From Nitrosomonas marina (lineage in GTDB: Bacteria; Pseudomonadota; Gammaproteobacteria; Burkholderiales; Nitrosomonadaceae), in assembly GCF_900111605.1 (NCBI RefSeq), contig NZ_FOIA01000002.1:124001-188000 (forward strand): 64,000 nucleotides of DNA, read 5' to 3'. Under the pieces are notes generated by a model that had not been told where the DNA came from, searched no databases, and saw only the letters and a list, made by a program, of their open reading frames with translations. The position numbers and the translations under genes were made by a program. Positions 19,254-28,080 of this stretch are shown piece after piece. Each line of letters opens with the position of its first letter. The first letter of the stretch is position 1.

Positions 19254-21188
19254 GTGAGTCACTGGGATTTTCTTGAACTTGAAGAACTGGTCGGCCGCTG
19301 CTGGCATCGGCTTGTCGGCAAAGCCGGCAGTTATCCGTACTATGCGGATGCGGCCGTCACGCTTGATTCAATTCGCACGCCGCTGAGTGTTTTTTTTCAT
19401 GGACTGGGGGGCGCACCCGGCATTACATTTGCTGTTGCCGCCCGGCAATCGTCAGGACACCGTCTTAAACTGACACAGCGTCTTGGTATCGAGAAAGAAT
19501 CCATGTCGCTCGTCGAAGGCGATTCGGAAAGAATTTTACTGCCTGAAACGGTAGCATACTTCCCTAGCCGCGAGCTGAACCGGCGTCTTTATTTCTGGCT
19601 GGCTGGCTATTTCGCCGTATCCGGACAACCGGCCGCTTCTACGCCGCATGATCCGTTGCAGGCCGATCTTGCTTTTCTGCACCACGCTTACCGGACGTGT
19701 GCTCAAATCAGCGAACGGTTTCCTGTTCTTGCCAGCGATTATCAACAGCTTTGCGACGCATTGATCGCACAGCGGCCACAGCGCCCGCTGCCCGGGCAGG
19801 AACAGGCTGTCGAGACTGTGGTTCGAGCGTTGTTGGGAAAACCGTGTAGCGATCCATTAGCGCATGCAATGTTACAGTCAATCCAACAGTCCACACCCGA
19901 TTTCAGCCACTGGCAAGCGGCAAAACACTACCAGCCATTTCTACCAGTCCCGCTCTGGGGAAAAATCCGTTCATCCGCCCTGTCACCTGCTACAGAAAAG
20001 GATCATGCCGACCAGGACGGCGGCAGTCAGGACATGCATGACAACCAGAGAAAAAAAGGCCGCAGGGAGCGGTTCGAACAAAGCGAGCGTGACGATCCGC
20101 TGCTGTTAAACCGGTTTGAGAAACTCTTCAGCTGGTCCGAAATGCTCAATATCAATCGCGCCGTCCAGGACGACGATGCGGATGCCGCGCAAAACGCCGC
20201 CAAAGACATGGAAGAAATCGCGCTCAGCACGCATCAGCGCCCAGCCGCAACCAGACTGAAATTCGATCTCGATCTGGCGCCTGGCGATGTTAACCCATTG
20301 TTATTGATTGATGAATTAATCTACCCGGAATGGGACTACCGACGCGCCAGCTATCACGCCAGCCAATGCCGGATCATTTTTCAGCAGGCCGAAGAAAAAG
20401 GAGAAACGTGGACGCCGGATCTCCAGGCCAGACGGCGCTTTCGCAAAGTTCGTCGTCAATTTGAAGCGATCCGTCCCAGACGCGAGATTTTACGCAACCA
20501 GCTGGATGGCGTCGAACTGGACATGGACGCGCTGGTACGCTCGCAAAGCGATCTGCTTGCCAACGGCAACTGCTCGGACCAGGTCTACATGAAATCGCAG
20601 CGGCAGGCCCGCGATCTTGCTGTCGCCATCCTGGTGGATGTTTCGTTATCCACCGATAGCTGGATCAGCGGCAGGCGCATTCTCGATGTTGAAAAAGAAG
20701 CGCTGGTTACACTGGCAACCGGACTGTCGGCCTGCCGTGACACATTTGCCATCTATACCTTCACCTCGCGCAAAAGAGATTTCGTGCGCATTGCCGCCGT
20801 CAAGGATTTCAACGAAGCCTACAACGACAAAACGCTGCGCCGCATCGCCTCATTGCGTCCCGGTTATTACACTCGCATGGGTGCCGCTCTGCGGCACACA
20901 CAACAATTACTAAACAGTCGTCCCGAACGCAATCGCCTGATGCTGCTGCTCAGTGACGGCAAGCCCAACGATCTGGACTATTATGAAGGCCGGTACGGTA
21001 TTGAAGATACCCGGCACGCCATTCTCGAAGCCCGTCAGTCGGGACTGTCCGTATTCGGCATCACCGTCGACCGCAAGGCGCAGGATTATTTTCCCTATCT
21101 GTTCGGCAAGGGCGGATACGCCATCGTAAACCGGCCCGACCGCCTGTCCCAGGTGCTGCCGTTAATCTATCAGCAACTGGTCAGTTGA
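19254..21188 (+). CDS. norD: NorD, VWA-domain protein for nitric oxide reductase activation
   Basis: This 644-residue protein starts at GTG five bases after norQ. The first two-thirds is poorly conserved and partly charged, with a highly charged linker near residues 255-280. The C-terminal region of about residues 455-640 is a von Willebrand factor A domain with the metal-site motif DVSLSTDSW (DxSxS) and a later LLSDGKPND. NorD partners NorQ in maturing the reductase. It is the last gene of the operon; two stem-loops follow within 210 bases. Confidence 0.94.
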   Translation: MSHWDFLELEELVGRCWHRLVGKAGSYPYYADAAVTLDSIRTPLSVFFHGLGGAPGITFAVAARQSSGHRLKLTQRLGIEKESMSLVEGDSERILLPETVAYFPSRELNRRLYFWLAGYFAVSGQPAASTPHDPLQADLAFLHHAYRTCAQISERFPVLASDYQQLCDALIAQRPQRPLPGQEQAVETVVRALLGKPCSDPLAHAMLQSIQQSTPDFSHWQAAKHYQPFLPVPLWGKIRSSALSPATEKDHADQDGGSQDMHDNQRKKGRRERFEQSERDDPLLLNRFEKLFSWSEMLNINRAVQDDDADAAQNAAKDMEEIALSTHQRPAATRLKFDLDLAPGDVNPLLLIDELIYPEWDYRRASYHASQCRIIFQQAEEKGETWTPDLQARRRFRKVRRQFEAIRPRREILRNQLDGVELDMDALVRSQSDLLANGNCSDQVYMKSQRQARDLAVAILVDVSLSTDSWISGRRILDVEKEALVTLATGLSACRDTFAIYTFTSRKRDFVRIAAVKDFNEAYNDKTLRRIASLRPGYYTRMGAALRHTQQLLNSRPERNRLMLLLSDGKPNDLDYYEGRYGIEDTRHAILEARQSGLSVFGITVDRKAQDYFPYLFGKGGYAIVNRPDRLSQVLPLIYQQLVS

Positions 21189-21226
21189 CGGCGGTTCAGC
21201 TCATTCAATTTTTGAGGCCTAAGAAG

Positions 21227-21270
21227 ATAAGATCAGATCGCGCGAGGAAAGAGCCACGGTCTAATCTTAT
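21227..21270. repeat. inverted repeat downstream of norD
   Basis: ATAAGATCAGA at 21227-21237 pairs with TCTAATCTTAT at 21260-21270 with one mismatch across eleven positions and a 22-base loop. It lies 38 bases after norD and could end the operon transcript, but no T-run follows. Confidence 0.45.
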
Positions 21271-21355
21271 ATATACGATATGACCAGGTTCGGTGAGTTT
21301 GTTGCTGTACATAACCAGCTGTTCTTAAAAAATTTCTATTGAACGATGCAACTCT

Positions 21356-21397
21356 AGAGCACGATAAGTTCACCACAAGGCATTATCGTGGCGCTCT
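21356..21397. repeat. inverted repeat with a bulge
   Basis: AGAGC plus ACGATAA (21356-21367) pairs with TTATCGT (21383-21389) and GCTCT (21393-21397); three unpaired bases (GGC) bulge on the right side. The loop is 15 bases. The role is unknown; it may be a remnant of a mobile element end or a transcript processing site. Confidence 0.4.
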
Positions 21398-21574
21398 CTA
21401 ACCGCGTTATAGGGTTAATAAATAGATAATTTTTTCCCGCTTTCTATGCCTTATTGCATAACATCATAGCAACCCTACACCTGACAATTCCATTTGAATA
21501 GAATCCTCACAGATTAGAATATTACGATAAAATTGTTAATTTTTTGTTACATTTATTTTTCCTATTGTATCAAT

Positions 21575-21918
21575 ATCGGAGCCAATCTTCGCAATGCCAT
21601 CTTCGTCAGCGCAAGCCTTTAAAAACCGATTTTTCCAATGCAGACTTGACGAGATCTGATTTTACCAGCGGCATATTCATAGACGCCGGATTAATGGGAA
21701 CATCCGCTGATCTCTCGGTTTTTTCAAATGCTGACCTCACCAATGCGAACTTTGTCGGAGCATCACTGATAGGTGCAGATTTCTCCGGTGCGGATTTTAC
21801 AGGTGTTTCTTTGGTTAAGCTTAAACTTGCACAAGTTTCCAATACGACAGGATATAAGAATAATAACTTTGTGGAATACCGTCACTGCGGTAACACTTAC
21901 TCCCCAAATTATTTTTAG
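21575..21918 (+). pseudogene. pentapeptide-repeat protein remnant, frameshifted
   Basis: The sequence encodes tandem A(D/N)LxX-type pentapeptides typical of a right-handed quadrilateral beta-helix, but in two frames. From 21575 one frame reads IGANLRNAIFVSASL and hits a stop at 21620. The repeat continues in another frame as KTDFSNADLTRSDF and later NADLTNANF, GASLIGADFSGADF up to the stop at 21918. The five-residue phase is kept across the break if one base is restored near 21617-21625, within CTTTAAAAACC. No ATG or ribosome-binding site is found at the front. The 3' portion ends with a non-repeat tail containing Cys. It is probably a decayed gene; a sequencing error in the A-run is the alternative. 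The next gene starts nine bases later. Confidence 0.6.
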
Positions 21919-21927
21919 GAGATAAAT

Positions 21928-22704
21928 ATGAAACAACATACCATTTACAAAACTATTGCAGCTGCTCTGTTGTTAATACTGCCATTTCATGCCACGGCCG
22001 AAGAGACTGTCTGTGCCGGGTTTATAGAAAATACTACGGTCGATAATTTGCTTGTACCCAGTAACAGCGAGTGCGATTTGAGTAATGTACGTGTAATGGG
22101 AACTATACAGATAGCGATTAACGCAACCATTACTTCACGAAATATAGTAGTTATCGGCAATGTACAAGCCGAGAATGCACGACAGATTAATATACTTGAA
22201 AATTCGAGAATTGGAGGTTCTGTACAAATCAACCAAGGTGGCGGGGCCATTATCAGCGACAGTACAATAGACAGTGACATACAGTTCGAAAGTAATTCAG
22301 ATTTCTTCCAGGCCCAGCGTAATATTGTTGGCGGCAATGTTCAAATTTTCCAAAACAACGGTGGAGTTGAAATATCCCAAAATACAATAGACGGCAATCT
22401 GCAATGCAAGGAGAATGCGCCGGCGCCAACCGGTGGCGCTAATACGGTCCGTGGATCAAAAGAAGATCAGTGCAGCCAGTTAGAGATGGTTGCATCCAAG
22501 GAAACGGAAAACAAATGCAATTCTTCTCAACCAACATTTGGAACTGACGGCCACTTGCACATTCCTAGATTAAGTGTTCTAACGCAAGGCGACGACACCA
22601 AATATTGGGCAACGCTACAATATGTTCCCTCATTATCGTCTGGCAATAAGCTGGTTTTTGAGCTGCGCGACCCGGTTACAAATACTGGATCGTGTAATCA
22701 GTAA
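21928..22704 (+). CDS. secreted protein with beta-helix-like repeats
   Basis: This is 258 residues long, with a strong AGGAG site and a clear signal peptide (IAAALLLILPFHATA). The mature part begins with Cys-containing segments and has repeated short units of the form G-x-V/I-Q-I/A (GTIQIAINATI, GNVQAENA, GSVQINQGG, GNVQIFQNN, GNLQCKEN), spaced roughly 20 to 25 residues. This suggests a parallel beta-helix. The C-terminal third differs (PTFGTDGHLHIPRLSVL) and may be a separate domain. I do not recognise a named family. It directly follows the pentapeptide remnant and may have been co-transcribed with it. Cell-surface or periplasmic location is likely. Confidence 0.72.
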   Translation: MKQHTIYKTIAAALLLILPFHATAEETVCAGFIENTTVDNLLVPSNSECDLSNVRVMGTIQIAINATITSRNIVVIGNVQAENARQINILENSRIGGSVQINQGGGAIISDSTIDSDIQFESNSDFFQAQRNIVGGNVQIFQNNGGVEISQNTIDGNLQCKENAPAPTGGANTVRGSKEDQCSQLEMVASKETENKCNSSQPTFGTDGHLHIPRLSVLTQGDDTKYWATLQYVPSLSSGNKLVFELRDPVTNTGSCNQ

Positions 22705-22927
22705 GTACATAAATGCTTTCTTAAATGTGAAAGGAAAGATTGCAATACCAACCTGGGTGATTTTCTACAAAGTTTTTCCGGGTTTACTGAAAACTCTGTT
22801 CTCTGTTTCTTGAAAGAATAGAGTTTCTCCACCAAAGAAACTCAGTGCAAATAAAAAGCACGCTGCGCTTTATATCACAACGATAACCATCGAGTCCCAA
22901 ACAGCATATTTGGTCAATTTACAAGCA

Positions 22928-23296
22928 TCACTTCATCGAATGCAGACCGATCATGTTGCCTTCGGTGTCTGCCACCAACGCAATAAAGCCGTATTCACCG
23001 ATTGAAAATTTTTCCTTAAGCACCTTGCCGCCATGCTCGGCTGAACGGGCCTGCTGGACTGCGCAGTCGTCGCAGGCAAAATACACGATCGTGCTGTTGC
23101 CGCCTGCCGAAAAGCCTTCCATTTTGACCAGCGCACCCATGGCGCCGTATGCATTCTGATCCCCGGAAAAACACCATAACTCGACGTCCGGACTACTCAG
23201 CTGCTCCAGTTCGCATTCAAACACCGCTTCATAAAAGGATTTTGCTCTGGACATGTCGTCCACATAAATTTCAAACCAGCCAACAGGGTTCTGCAT
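22928..23296 (-). CDS. VOC-family (glyoxalase/bleomycin-resistance-like) protein
   Basis: This 122-residue protein has one vicinal-oxygen-chelate fold. The start VGWFEIYVDDMSRAKSFYEAVF and the end EGNMIGLHSMK are typical of the family, with beta-alpha-beta-beta-beta units repeated twice. Such domains bind a metal and act as lyases, dioxygenases or resistance proteins; here the metal ligands are not clear enough to name a reaction. A strong GGAGG site precedes the ATG. It lies 86 bases downstream of the glutamine amidotransferase gene on the same strand and may belong to that operon. Confidence 0.85.
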   Translation of the reverse strand: MQNPVGWFEIYVDDMSRAKSFYEAVFECELEQLSSPDVELWCFSGDQNAYGAMGALVKMEGFSAGGNSTIVYFACDDCAVQQARSAEHGGKVLKEKFSIGEYGFIALVADTEGNMIGLHSMK

Positions 23297-23382
23297 ACAA
23301 CACCTCCAGTGTTATTCATGGATTAACCCGACCGGCAAAGCCGGCCGGTCGAACAAGCAGTATTTGTATAAAGTTACAGGCA

Positions 23383-24099
23383 TCAGCGACCCGGCGCATT
23401 GAAAAAGTTGACCGCCCAGCGCGCGAACAACTGATCATCAAGCGTTTTCTGCAGCGATGCAATCCCCTGCTCAATGCGCTCTGCCGGAATGATGGCGCGG
23501 CGGATTTCCATCAGTGCGTTGGAGTACGCCTTGATAAACTCCGGGTGCCCCTGGACGCTGAAAAAATGATCGCCACAGGCCAGCATGTAATAGGGGCAAA
23601 ACGAACTGCCGGCAAGCACGTCGATATCGACAGTCGGCGGCAGCGAGACGACCTGGTCCTGATGGCTGGCGATCAGATTCAACACCGGTTGCGCCGGTTG
23701 CATCCAGGATCTGGTGTGCAGCACCTGATTGACCGTCACGCCGATTCCCCAGCCTTTGTCGGACTTTCTGACTTCGCCGCCAAGCGCCTTGATCATTAGC
23801 TGGTGACCGAAGCAGATACCCACGTATCGCTTTTTCACCTGGTGCAGCTGATGAATAAAATCTTCCAGACGCTGAATCCACGTATGACCGTCGTTGACGC
23901 CGTGACGACTGCCGGTGGTGATATAGGCATCGCATTCATCCAGGCTGTCGGGATACTCGAACGCCTGCACGCGAAACACCCGGAACCTGCAGTCCGGCGC
24001 TACACCGGCAAACAAATCGGCAATCATCTGCGGATAATCGCCGAATCTCGGCTGCAACTCCTCACGCACATGGTCGCACTGCAAAATACCTATTTTCAT
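23383..24099 (-). CDS. class I glutamine amidotransferase-type hydrolase
   Basis: This 238-residue protein has the catalytic triad of class I glutamine amidotransferases: Cys96 in GICFGHQ, and His185 and Glu187 in QGHPEF. It stands alone without a synthase domain. Related enzymes hydrolyse gamma-glutamyl amides; PuuD does so in putrescine breakdown, though PuuD belongs to a different subgroup. Its place in a row with a glutamine-synthetase-like ligase, an aldehyde dehydrogenase and an alcohol dehydrogenase suggests it removes the gamma-glutamyl group from the end product. That role is inferred from context. It is 37 bases from the alcohol dehydrogenase gene. Confidence 0.85.
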   Translation of the reverse strand: MKIGILQCDHVREELQPRFGDYPQMIADLFAGVAPDCRFRVFRVQAFEYPDSLDECDAYITTGSRHGVNDGHTWIQRLEDFIHQLHQVKKRYVGICFGHQLMIKALGGEVRKSDKGWGIGVTVNQVLHTRSWMQPAQPVLNLIASHQDQVVSLPPTVDIDVLAGSSFCPYYMLACGDHFFSVQGHPEFIKAYSNALMEIRRAIIPAERIEQGIASLQKTLDDQLFARWAVNFFNAPGR

Positions 24100-24136
24100 G
24101 CTCTGTAGCGTATCGTAATCAAATTAAAAACCAACA

Positions 24137-25300
24137 TTAAAGCCTGCCATTGACGGCATCGATAAAAATTGCGCTGTAACGTTCAGCGCTTAGGCCGACC
24201 GGATTACCGCTTGCAGATGGATCGGCAACAGCCATTTCTCCAATCCGATCAGCCTGCGACGTATCGATGCCGATCGCGGACAGGTTGTGCGGTATGCCCA
24301 GCTGGTCGCGTAATGCCAGCACCCAGTCCATAAAACCTTTAAAAGAATTCGTATCCAGCGCTAAAAAACGGGCTAAGCGTACGATCCGGTTTTCGATTGC
24401 CGCCTGGTTTGCCTTTAGAATGTACGGCATCAAAATGGCGTTGAGCAGTCCGTGGTGCGCATCGTATAACGCGCCCAGCGAGTGTGCGATAGCGTGCATG
24501 CCGCCCAGTCCTTTTTGAAACGCGGTCGCGCCCATCATTGACGCGGACAGCATGTGCGTGCGTGCTTCCAGATCCTGTCCGTTCGTAAAAGCGGTCGGCA
24601 GGTATTGCTTTACCAGACGCATGCCTTCCATGGCTATGCCGTCCGCCATCGGATGGTAAAACGGCGCACAATACGCTTCCAGATTATGCGACAGGGCATC
24701 CATGCCGGTTGCGGCAGTTATTCTGGCGGGCAGCGACACAGTCAGCGCAGGATCGAGAATCACCTGAACGGGCAGCATTTTTGGGTGAAAAATGATACGT
24801 TTTCGCTGCTGTTCGGTATCGGTGATCACGGACGCGCGGCCCACTTCTGAGCCGGTTCCGGCGGTGGTGGGTATGGCAATCACTGGCGCCATGCCCGCTT
24901 CGTCCACACGCTGCCAGTTATCGCCACAATCTTCAAAATCCCACAACGGACGCTGTTGCCCGGCCATCAATGCGACCGCTTTTCCGGCATCAAGCGCCGA
25001 ACCGCCACCCAGCGCAATGACACCGTCGTGACCGCCTGCATGATAAGCAGCCACACCATCAGTGACATTCTGGCCGGTCGGATTTCCCCGAATGCCGCTG
25101 AATACCGCGCATCGTACACCGGCTGTATGACAGCGGTCGACGGTTTCCTGAACAAACGGTAACGCCGCCAGCCCTGGATCGGTAACCAGCAGCGGCGCAT
25201 CCATGCCCTGTTGTTTACAGGCTTCGGGTAACACACCAATGCGTCCGCTGCCCAGACTGATTGCAGTGGGATAATTCCAGTTGGCATGAAAATCAGGCAT
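24137..25300 (-). CDS. iron-type (group III) alcohol dehydrogenase
   Basis: This 387-residue NAD(P)-dependent alcohol dehydrogenase starts at the ATG at 25300, which has an AGAGG site seven bases upstream and yields the typical DFHANWNYPTAISLGSGRI start. An in-frame extension to 25450 would run into the neighbouring gene and is rejected. The nucleotide motif GGGSALDAGKA and the metal ligands Asp and His (MDALSHNLEAY, around residues 195-200) and two later His (GGMHAIAHSLG, YDAHHGLLN) are intact. It lies ten bases after the aldehyde dehydrogenase gene. In this cluster it may oxidise a gamma-glutamylated amino alcohol to the aldehyde. Confidence 0.93.
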   Translation of the reverse strand: MPDFHANWNYPTAISLGSGRIGVLPEACKQQGMDAPLLVTDPGLAALPFVQETVDRCHTAGVRCAVFSGIRGNPTGQNVTDGVAAYHAGGHDGVIALGGGSALDAGKAVALMAGQQRPLWDFEDCGDNWQRVDEAGMAPVIAIPTTAGTGSEVGRASVITDTEQQRKRIIFHPKMLPVQVILDPALTVSLPARITAATGMDALSHNLEAYCAPFYHPMADGIAMEGMRLVKQYLPTAFTNGQDLEARTHMLSASMMGATAFQKGLGGMHAIAHSLGALYDAHHGLLNAILMPYILKANQAAIENRIVRLARFLALDTNSFKGFMDWVLALRDQLGIPHNLSAIGIDTSQADRIGEMAVADPSASGNPVGLSAERYSAIFIDAVNGRL

Positions 25301-25310
25301 GATGCGCCTC

Positions 25311-26702
25311 TTACGGTATGATTTTGATATGAAAAGACTTGGGGCGGGTAAACGCATTAAAACCCAGTTTCGACAGCGTACAGCCGCGCCCGGTATTTTT
25401 AACGCCGGTCCAGGCAAGCTCGGGATCGAGATAATCGCAGCGATTGACAAAAAAAGTGCCGGTATCGATCTGCCGCCCCAGTGCCTCGGCCGCTTCGATA
25501 TCCCGGGTAAAGACCGATGCGGTCAACCCGTAAGGACTATCGTTCATCAGCTTTACCGCCTGCGCATCGGAGTCCACTTTCATTATTCCGACGACCGGCC
25601 CGAAAGTCTCCTCGGTCATCACACGCATGCTGTGATTCACCTCTGTAAGCACCTGTGGTGCCATATACGGCGTATCAATACTGTCCAGCGGAAAATCCAG
25701 TGAATTGATGTGCGCCACGGCACCCTGCGCAACGGCCTCGTTGACCTGGTCGCGCACGAGTGCAGCCGCCCGGGCACTGACGAGCGGTCCCAGCGTGGTT
25801 TCAGGGTCGTCGGGGCGGCCCAGCCGGTATTGTTGTACCAGATTCACGAATTTGCCGACATAAGACTCATACACAGATGCATGTACATAAATACGCTCGA
25901 TCCCGCAGCAGGACTGGCCGGAATTGAAAAAAGCGCCGTCGACGGTATTCTCTACGGCATAATCCAGGTCTGCATCTGCGCGGATATAACCCGGGTCCTT
26001 GCCGCCCAGTTCCAGTCCGACGCCGATGAAACGCCCTGCAGCCAGTTGTTCAATCCGCGCACCGACCGATACCGAGCCGGTAAAAGCGATGAAATCAACC
26101 TGTCCCGACTGAATGACATCTTCTGCAGCCGCATGCGACATATGTAAATACTGGAAAACTCCTTCCGGAATACCGGCCTGCTGAAACCCCTCAAAAATCC
26201 GCTCGGCACACAACGGTGTTTGCGCGGAATGCTTGAGTATGACCGCATTTCCCGCCAGCAATGCCGGAATAATCGAATTAATCGGCGTGTGCAGCGGGTA
26301 ATTCCACGGCGCGATTACCAGTACAGTACCCACAGGCTCACGACTGATGTAACGGATGAAACCGGGCCTGTCACTGGTCTGCACTGGCGCCAGTGCGTCA
26401 TCCGCAATAGAGATCATATAACGCGACCGTTCTGCAAAGCTTGCGATTTCATTAGCAGCAAAACGGATCGGCCTCCCCATCTGCCAGCACAGTTCCTCGG
26501 CAATCGCCGCTTTATTGGCGACAACTGCTTCGACAGCACGGCTGCATATCGCCTTGCGTTGTTCCAGCGGCGTATCACGCCAGCCTGTTTGCGCATGTTT
26601 CGCCTTTGCCAATGCTGCATGAACCTGTTCGTTACTTGCCAGCCTGCGCTCGACATATACTGAACCGTCGATGGGGCTGATGGTTTGTTGTGTCTCTGTC
26701 AT
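25311..26702 (-). CDS. NAD(P)-dependent aldehyde dehydrogenase
   Basis: This 463-residue enzyme starts at the ATG at 26702, four bases after the ligase gene; a longer frame to 26927 overlaps that gene and is rejected. Family motifs are APWNYPLHTPINSIIPAL, the cofactor loop FTGSVSVG, catalytic Glu in GLELGGKDPGYI, catalytic Cys in NSGQSCCGIER, and EETFGPVVGI near the C-terminus. It resembles succinate-semialdehyde or gamma-glutamyl-aminoaldehyde dehydrogenases in size and motifs. In this operon it would oxidise the aldehyde made by the alcohol dehydrogenase to an acid. Confidence 0.93.
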   Translation of the reverse strand: MTETQQTISPIDGSVYVERRLASNEQVHAALAKAKHAQTGWRDTPLEQRKAICSRAVEAVVANKAAIAEELCWQMGRPIRFAANEIASFAERSRYMISIADDALAPVQTSDRPGFIRYISREPVGTVLVIAPWNYPLHTPINSIIPALLAGNAVILKHSAQTPLCAERIFEGFQQAGIPEGVFQYLHMSHAAAEDVIQSGQVDFIAFTGSVSVGARIEQLAAGRFIGVGLELGGKDPGYIRADADLDYAVENTVDGAFFNSGQSCCGIERIYVHASVYESYVGKFVNLVQQYRLGRPDDPETTLGPLVSARAAALVRDQVNEAVAQGAVAHINSLDFPLDSIDTPYMAPQVLTEVNHSMRVMTEETFGPVVGIMKVDSDAQAVKLMNDSPYGLTASVFTRDIEAAEALGRQIDTGTFFVNRCDYLDPELAWTGVKNTGRGCTLSKLGFNAFTRPKSFHIKIIP

Positions 26703-26706
26703 AGTC

Positions 26707-28080
26707 TCAGATGATTTCGAAATACCGCTCAAGTTCCCACTCGGTAATATGTTTGCGAAACTGGCGCTCTTCCCATTCGCGTGTCGCCACAAAGTGGTCG
26801 ACAAATGCATCGCCAAACAGCTCGCGCGCAGCGGTGGACTGCCTGAGCTGCTGCGCCGCGTCCCATAAAGTCGCAGGCAGCGCCAGATGCGGCGGCAAAG
26901 GATGCTGATACGCATCGCCTTTGACAAACGGATCGTGTTCCCATCGATGCATGACGCCGTACAGGCCGGAAGCCAGCGCCGCCGCCAGCGCTATATACGG
27001 ATTGCCGTCAGCCGCACCGATACGATATTCGATACGCTGCGACTTGTCGCTGCCGGGAATCACCCGCAGGGCCGTAGTACGGTTTTCCACGCCGCAGGTC
27101 GCACCGGTCGGCGCCCAGGCGCCCGGAACCAACCGTGTATAGCTGTTCACCGTTGGTGCGACCATGGCCAGAAACTCAGGCATCAGGCGCTGCTGACCGG
27201 CGAGAAAATGACGCTGGGTTGCGCTCATATGATGCGCCTGGTCTGCGTCGTAAAACGCCGAGCGGCCGTCTTTGCAATGTCGCAGCGACAGATGGATATG
27301 GCCGCTCTGGCCGGGATAGTCCGGCGACCATTTGGCCATGAAAGTTGCCATCAGGTCATTTCGCTGTGCCAGCGCTTTCATGAATGTCTTAAACAGCGCC
27401 GCCTTGTCCGCCGCATCGCCGGCACTGTCCACCGCCAATGCCGCCTCGAGCACACCCGGGCCGGTTTCATCGTGCAGTCCTTCAATCGGAAAGTCCATCG
27501 TCTCTGCCATATACAGAATCTGTTCCATAAAGCCGGCGTAGACCGAACTGCGCAGCACCGAGTACCCGAACCACCCTTGCGTCAACGGTTGCAGATTTCT
27601 GAAGTTTTTTTCGCGTACGCTATCGGATGTTTCCCTGAACATGAAAAACTCATATTCAAACGCGGCAAACACATCAAACCCCATGTCGCTTGCACGCTGA
27701 ATCACGCGCTGCAACAGATTGCGCGGGCAAATCGACGCTGCCTCCCCTGCAAATTCACAGATAAACAACAACGTGTTTTCTTCAAACGGAATCTCGCGGC
27801 AGCTGTCAACGACAATACGCACCGGCGCATCGGGGTAACCGGTGTGCCAGCCCGTATAGGCAGTGTTGTCGTAGAGCTGGTCCTTTGAATCCCAGCCCAG
27901 CACCACGTCGCAGAACGCAAGCCCGTCTTCCAGCGACGCGAGAAACTTGTCCGCACTGAGATATTTGCCGCGCATCACACCGTCGATATCGAAGATGCCG
28001 ATTTTGACATGCGACAGATTGCGTTCAGTAACAATCTGCCGCGCGTCCTCAATGGTTCTGACCTCTCTGGGATTTAACAT
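26707..28080 (-). CDS. glutamine-synthetase-like gamma-glutamyl amide ligase
   Basis: This 457-residue protein has the glutamine synthetase fold. Metal and substrate residues are seen in FEYEFFMF, HDETGPGVLEAAL, SGHIHLSL, the NSYTRLVPGAWAP arginine loop and RIEYRIGAADGNPY. It lacks the adenylylation Tyr region of ordinary GlnA and has the shorter, GlnA4/PuuA-like form used to join glutamate to amines. A GAGG site six bases before the ATG supports the start. It is the first gene of a four- or five-gene operon with dehydrogenases and an amidotransferase. An alternative is PuuA-type ligation of a diamine, but the alcohol dehydrogenase next door favours an amino alcohol. The substrate is unproven. 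Confidence 0.9.
   Translation of the reverse strand: MLNPREVRTIEDARQIVTERNLSHVKIGIFDIDGVMRGKYLSADKFLASLEDGLAFCDVVLGWDSKDQLYDNTAYTGWHTGYPDAPVRIVVDSCREIPFEENTLLFICEFAGEAASICPRNLLQRVIQRASDMGFDVFAAFEYEFFMFRETSDSVREKNFRNLQPLTQGWFGYSVLRSSVYAGFMEQILYMAETMDFPIEGLHDETGPGVLEAALAVDSAGDAADKAALFKTFMKALAQRNDLMATFMAKWSPDYPGQSGHIHLSLRHCKDGRSAFYDADQAHHMSATQRHFLAGQQRLMPEFLAMVAPTVNSYTRLVPGAWAPTGATCGVENRTTALRVIPGSDKSQRIEYRIGAADGNPYIALAAALASGLYGVMHRWEHDPFVKGDAYQHPLPPHLALPATLWDAAQQLRQSTAARELFGDAFVDHFVATREWEERQFRKHITEWELERYFEII

Larger units (their letters stand above)
21189..21543. other. intergenic region after norD with stem-loops
   Basis: There is no gene in these 355 bases. Two inverted repeats, listed separately, are present, followed by an AT-rich stretch leading to a pentapeptide-repeat remnant. 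The combination of dyads and a broken gene suggests an accessory patch. Confidence 0.5.

Noticed and set aside
25301-25450. 50-residue N-terminal extension of the alcohol dehydrogenase
   Set aside because: It overlaps the aldehyde dehydrogenase gene; the ATG at 25300 has a good ribosome-binding site and matches the family start.
26887-27888. 333-codon open frame on the plus strand
   Set aside because: It lies wholly opposite the glutamine-synthetase-like gene, is rich in Arg/His/Cys and has no recognisable motif.
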